Shown piece after piece: positions 63,128 through 64,000 of a stretch of DNA of 64,000 bases. The translations under genes were made by a program, and so were the position numbers. Where the stretch lies: the NCBI RefSeq assembly GCF_002332425.1, contig NZ_NRGS01000004.1, positions 124,001 to 188,000 on the forward strand. The letters are read 5' to 3'. Below the pieces are notes generated by a model. It did no database searches, was not told where the DNA came from, and saw nothing but the letters and a program-made list of their open reading frames with translations. This DNA is from Brachybacterium alimentarium. GTDB lineage: Bacteria > Actinomycetota > Actinomycetes > Actinomycetales > Dermabacteraceae. Numbering within the stretch: position 1 is the first letter of the stretch; the number at the start of each line of letters is the position of its first letter.

Positions 63128-64000
63128 TCAGGTCCTCGGAGCCCGGACCGCCAGCAGGTGCCAGATCCACAGGGTGGCTCCGAGCACGGCGAAGGCGATC
63201 GAGGTGACCGCCAGCGCTGTCAGGCTGACGGCGATCAGCGGTGCGATCAGCCCGGCGAGCAGCGCGTTGAGCACCAGGCCGAAGAAGGTGCCCAGTGAGG
63301 CGGCGGCGCCGCGCTCGTGCGGGAACAGGTCGAGCACCTCGAGCTGGATGGGCGCGAACAGCAGCGCCACGGTGAAGGCGATCAGCATCGGCCCGATCGC
63401 GGCGAGCAGCAGGGACCAGCTCAGCCCGCCTGTGAAGTCCGGCGCGATGGAGACCAGCACGAGGTTCACGACGGTCGAGGCCAGGGTGCCGAGGAATCCG
63501 AGGGTGATCAGCCGGCTGCGGTCCATGAGGTCGGCGACGCGCCCCACGATGAACGATCCGGAGATCATGCCGATGATCAGCGGCACGAACAGCACCCAGA
63601 AGTCCTGCTCGCCGAGCCCCAGCAGGTTCACCACGAACAGGGAGGCGCTGGCGATGAACAGGAACTGCGAGGCGAAGCCGAAGGCGCTGGCCGCCGCGAT
63701 CCGCAGCATCACCGGGGAGCGGCCCACGTGCCACAGCGATCCCAGCAGCGCCCCGACGCGCAGCGGGGTGCGGCCCTCGCGCGGCAGCGTCTCCGGCAGG
63801 CGGGTGGTCGCGATCAGCACCACCAGCGCATACAGGCCCACGCCGCCGAACACCCAGCGCCAGTCCCCGAGCAGCAGCAGCCAGCCGCCGAGGATCGGTG
63901 CGATCGCCGGGGCCACCGAGAAGATCATCATCACCTGCGCCATCAGCCGCTGCGCCTCGGAGCCGGAGAACATGTCGCGGATGACCACGCGCGAGACGAT
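63128..64000 (-). CDS. Bcr/CflA-type multidrug MFS transporter (N-terminal part outside window)
   Basis: 291 codons are visible up to the right edge and the frame stays open, so the start lies beyond 64000. Eight to nine membrane helices can be traced. VVIRDMFSGSEAQRLMAQVM with PAIAPILGGWLLLLGDWRWVF is the motif region after helix 4 of the Bcr/CflA drug-proton antiporters, and GRVADLMDRSRLI is the loop before helix 9. It likely exports small drugs or metabolites. Ends 90 bases before the DUF2871 promoter. The internal GTG at 63988 should not be taken as the start. Confidence 0.9.
   Translation of the reverse strand: MVSRVVIRDMFSGSEAQRLMAQVMMIFSVAPAIAPILGGWLLLLGDWRWVFGGVGLYALVVLIATTRLPETLPREGRTPLRVGALLGSLWHVGRSPVMLRIAAASAFGFASQFLFIASASLFVVNLLGLGEQDFWVLFVPLIIGMISGSFIVGRVADLMDRSRLITLGFLGTLASTVVNLVLVSIAPDFTGGLSWSLLLAAIGPMLIAFTVALLFAPIQLEVLDLFPHERGAAASLGTFFGLVLNALLAGLIAPLIAVSLTALAVTSIAFAVLGATLWIWHLLAVRAPRT

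Overview
The window is about 72 % G+C with dense, often overlapping genes, frequent GTG starts and many leaderless genes. Together with the families present (heterodimeric ABC exporters, DUF2871, NrtR-type Nudix regulator, GluQRS, class II fructose-1,6-bisphosphatase, rhomboid next to a cyclophilin region) this points to a Gram-positive actinobacterium of the Micrococcales. My best guess is Brachybacterium or a close relative, by general resemblance only. I see no rRNA, tRNA, CRISPR array, transposase or prophage.

Layout. 1-6.4 kb: an amino-acid-type ABC importer fused by ATGA/GTGA overlaps to two flavin-dependent monooxygenase-like genes and followed by a LysR regulator, probably for an organosulfur or similar small solute. 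6.5-10.9 kb: small membrane proteins, a YciI protein, an esterase and a GH13 glycosidase. 11.1-14.9 kb: a heterodimeric ABC exporter with one degenerate ATP site. 15-17.9 kb: a WXG-calpain protease toxin candidate with a small partner gene, a divergent lipoprotein and a secreted lamin-tail protein. 18-30 kb: housekeeping-like genes (pyroglutamyl peptidase, rhomboid protease, HTH_42 protein, MMPL transporter, cyclophilin, GluQRS) around a 745-base non-coding block rich in DnaA boxes. 30.4-33.6 kb: a large YhgE/Pip membrane protein behind a strong palindrome.

33.6-48.6 kb, all on the minus strand, is the most unusual part. It holds a catalytically dead ABC-exporter paralogue with a roughly 480-residue disordered N-terminus, three glycosyltransferases, an intact ABC exporter, a protein with two tandem aminoglycoside-phosphotransferase-like kinase domains, and UDP-glucose 6-dehydrogenase. 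Six of these genes are coupled by short overlaps or 2-base gaps. Three exact 11-bp-spaced repeats, resembling PhoP direct repeats, precede the first glycosyltransferase. I infer a system that makes and exports a uronic-acid-containing surface glycan. A short solute-binding lipoprotein and a cation-diffusion-facilitator-like protein follow downstream.

49-51 kb: a FrnE-like DsbA oxidoreductase coupled to a 61-residue microprotein with a C-terminal Cys pair, and a two-domain VOC dioxygenase-like protein. 51.2-60.2 kb: a carbohydrate catabolic island (FAD oxidoreductase, RpiR regulator, CUT1-type sugar importer without its own ATPase, divergent CE7 acetyl esterase, M20 amidohydrolase) controlled by two divergent promoters that each overlap a TGCAC-type palindrome. 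60.4-64 kb: NrtR-like regulator, GlpX phosphatase, DUF2871 membrane protein and the 3' part of a Bcr/CflA-type drug exporter that runs off the right edge.

Recurrent themes are a leaderless promoter pattern (TANNNT, 6-8 bases, then ATG) seen at 11 genes, short tandem repeats in intergenic DNA, and low-complexity expansions inside otherwise conserved proteins. All functional calls come from reading motifs by eye; no database search was possible.
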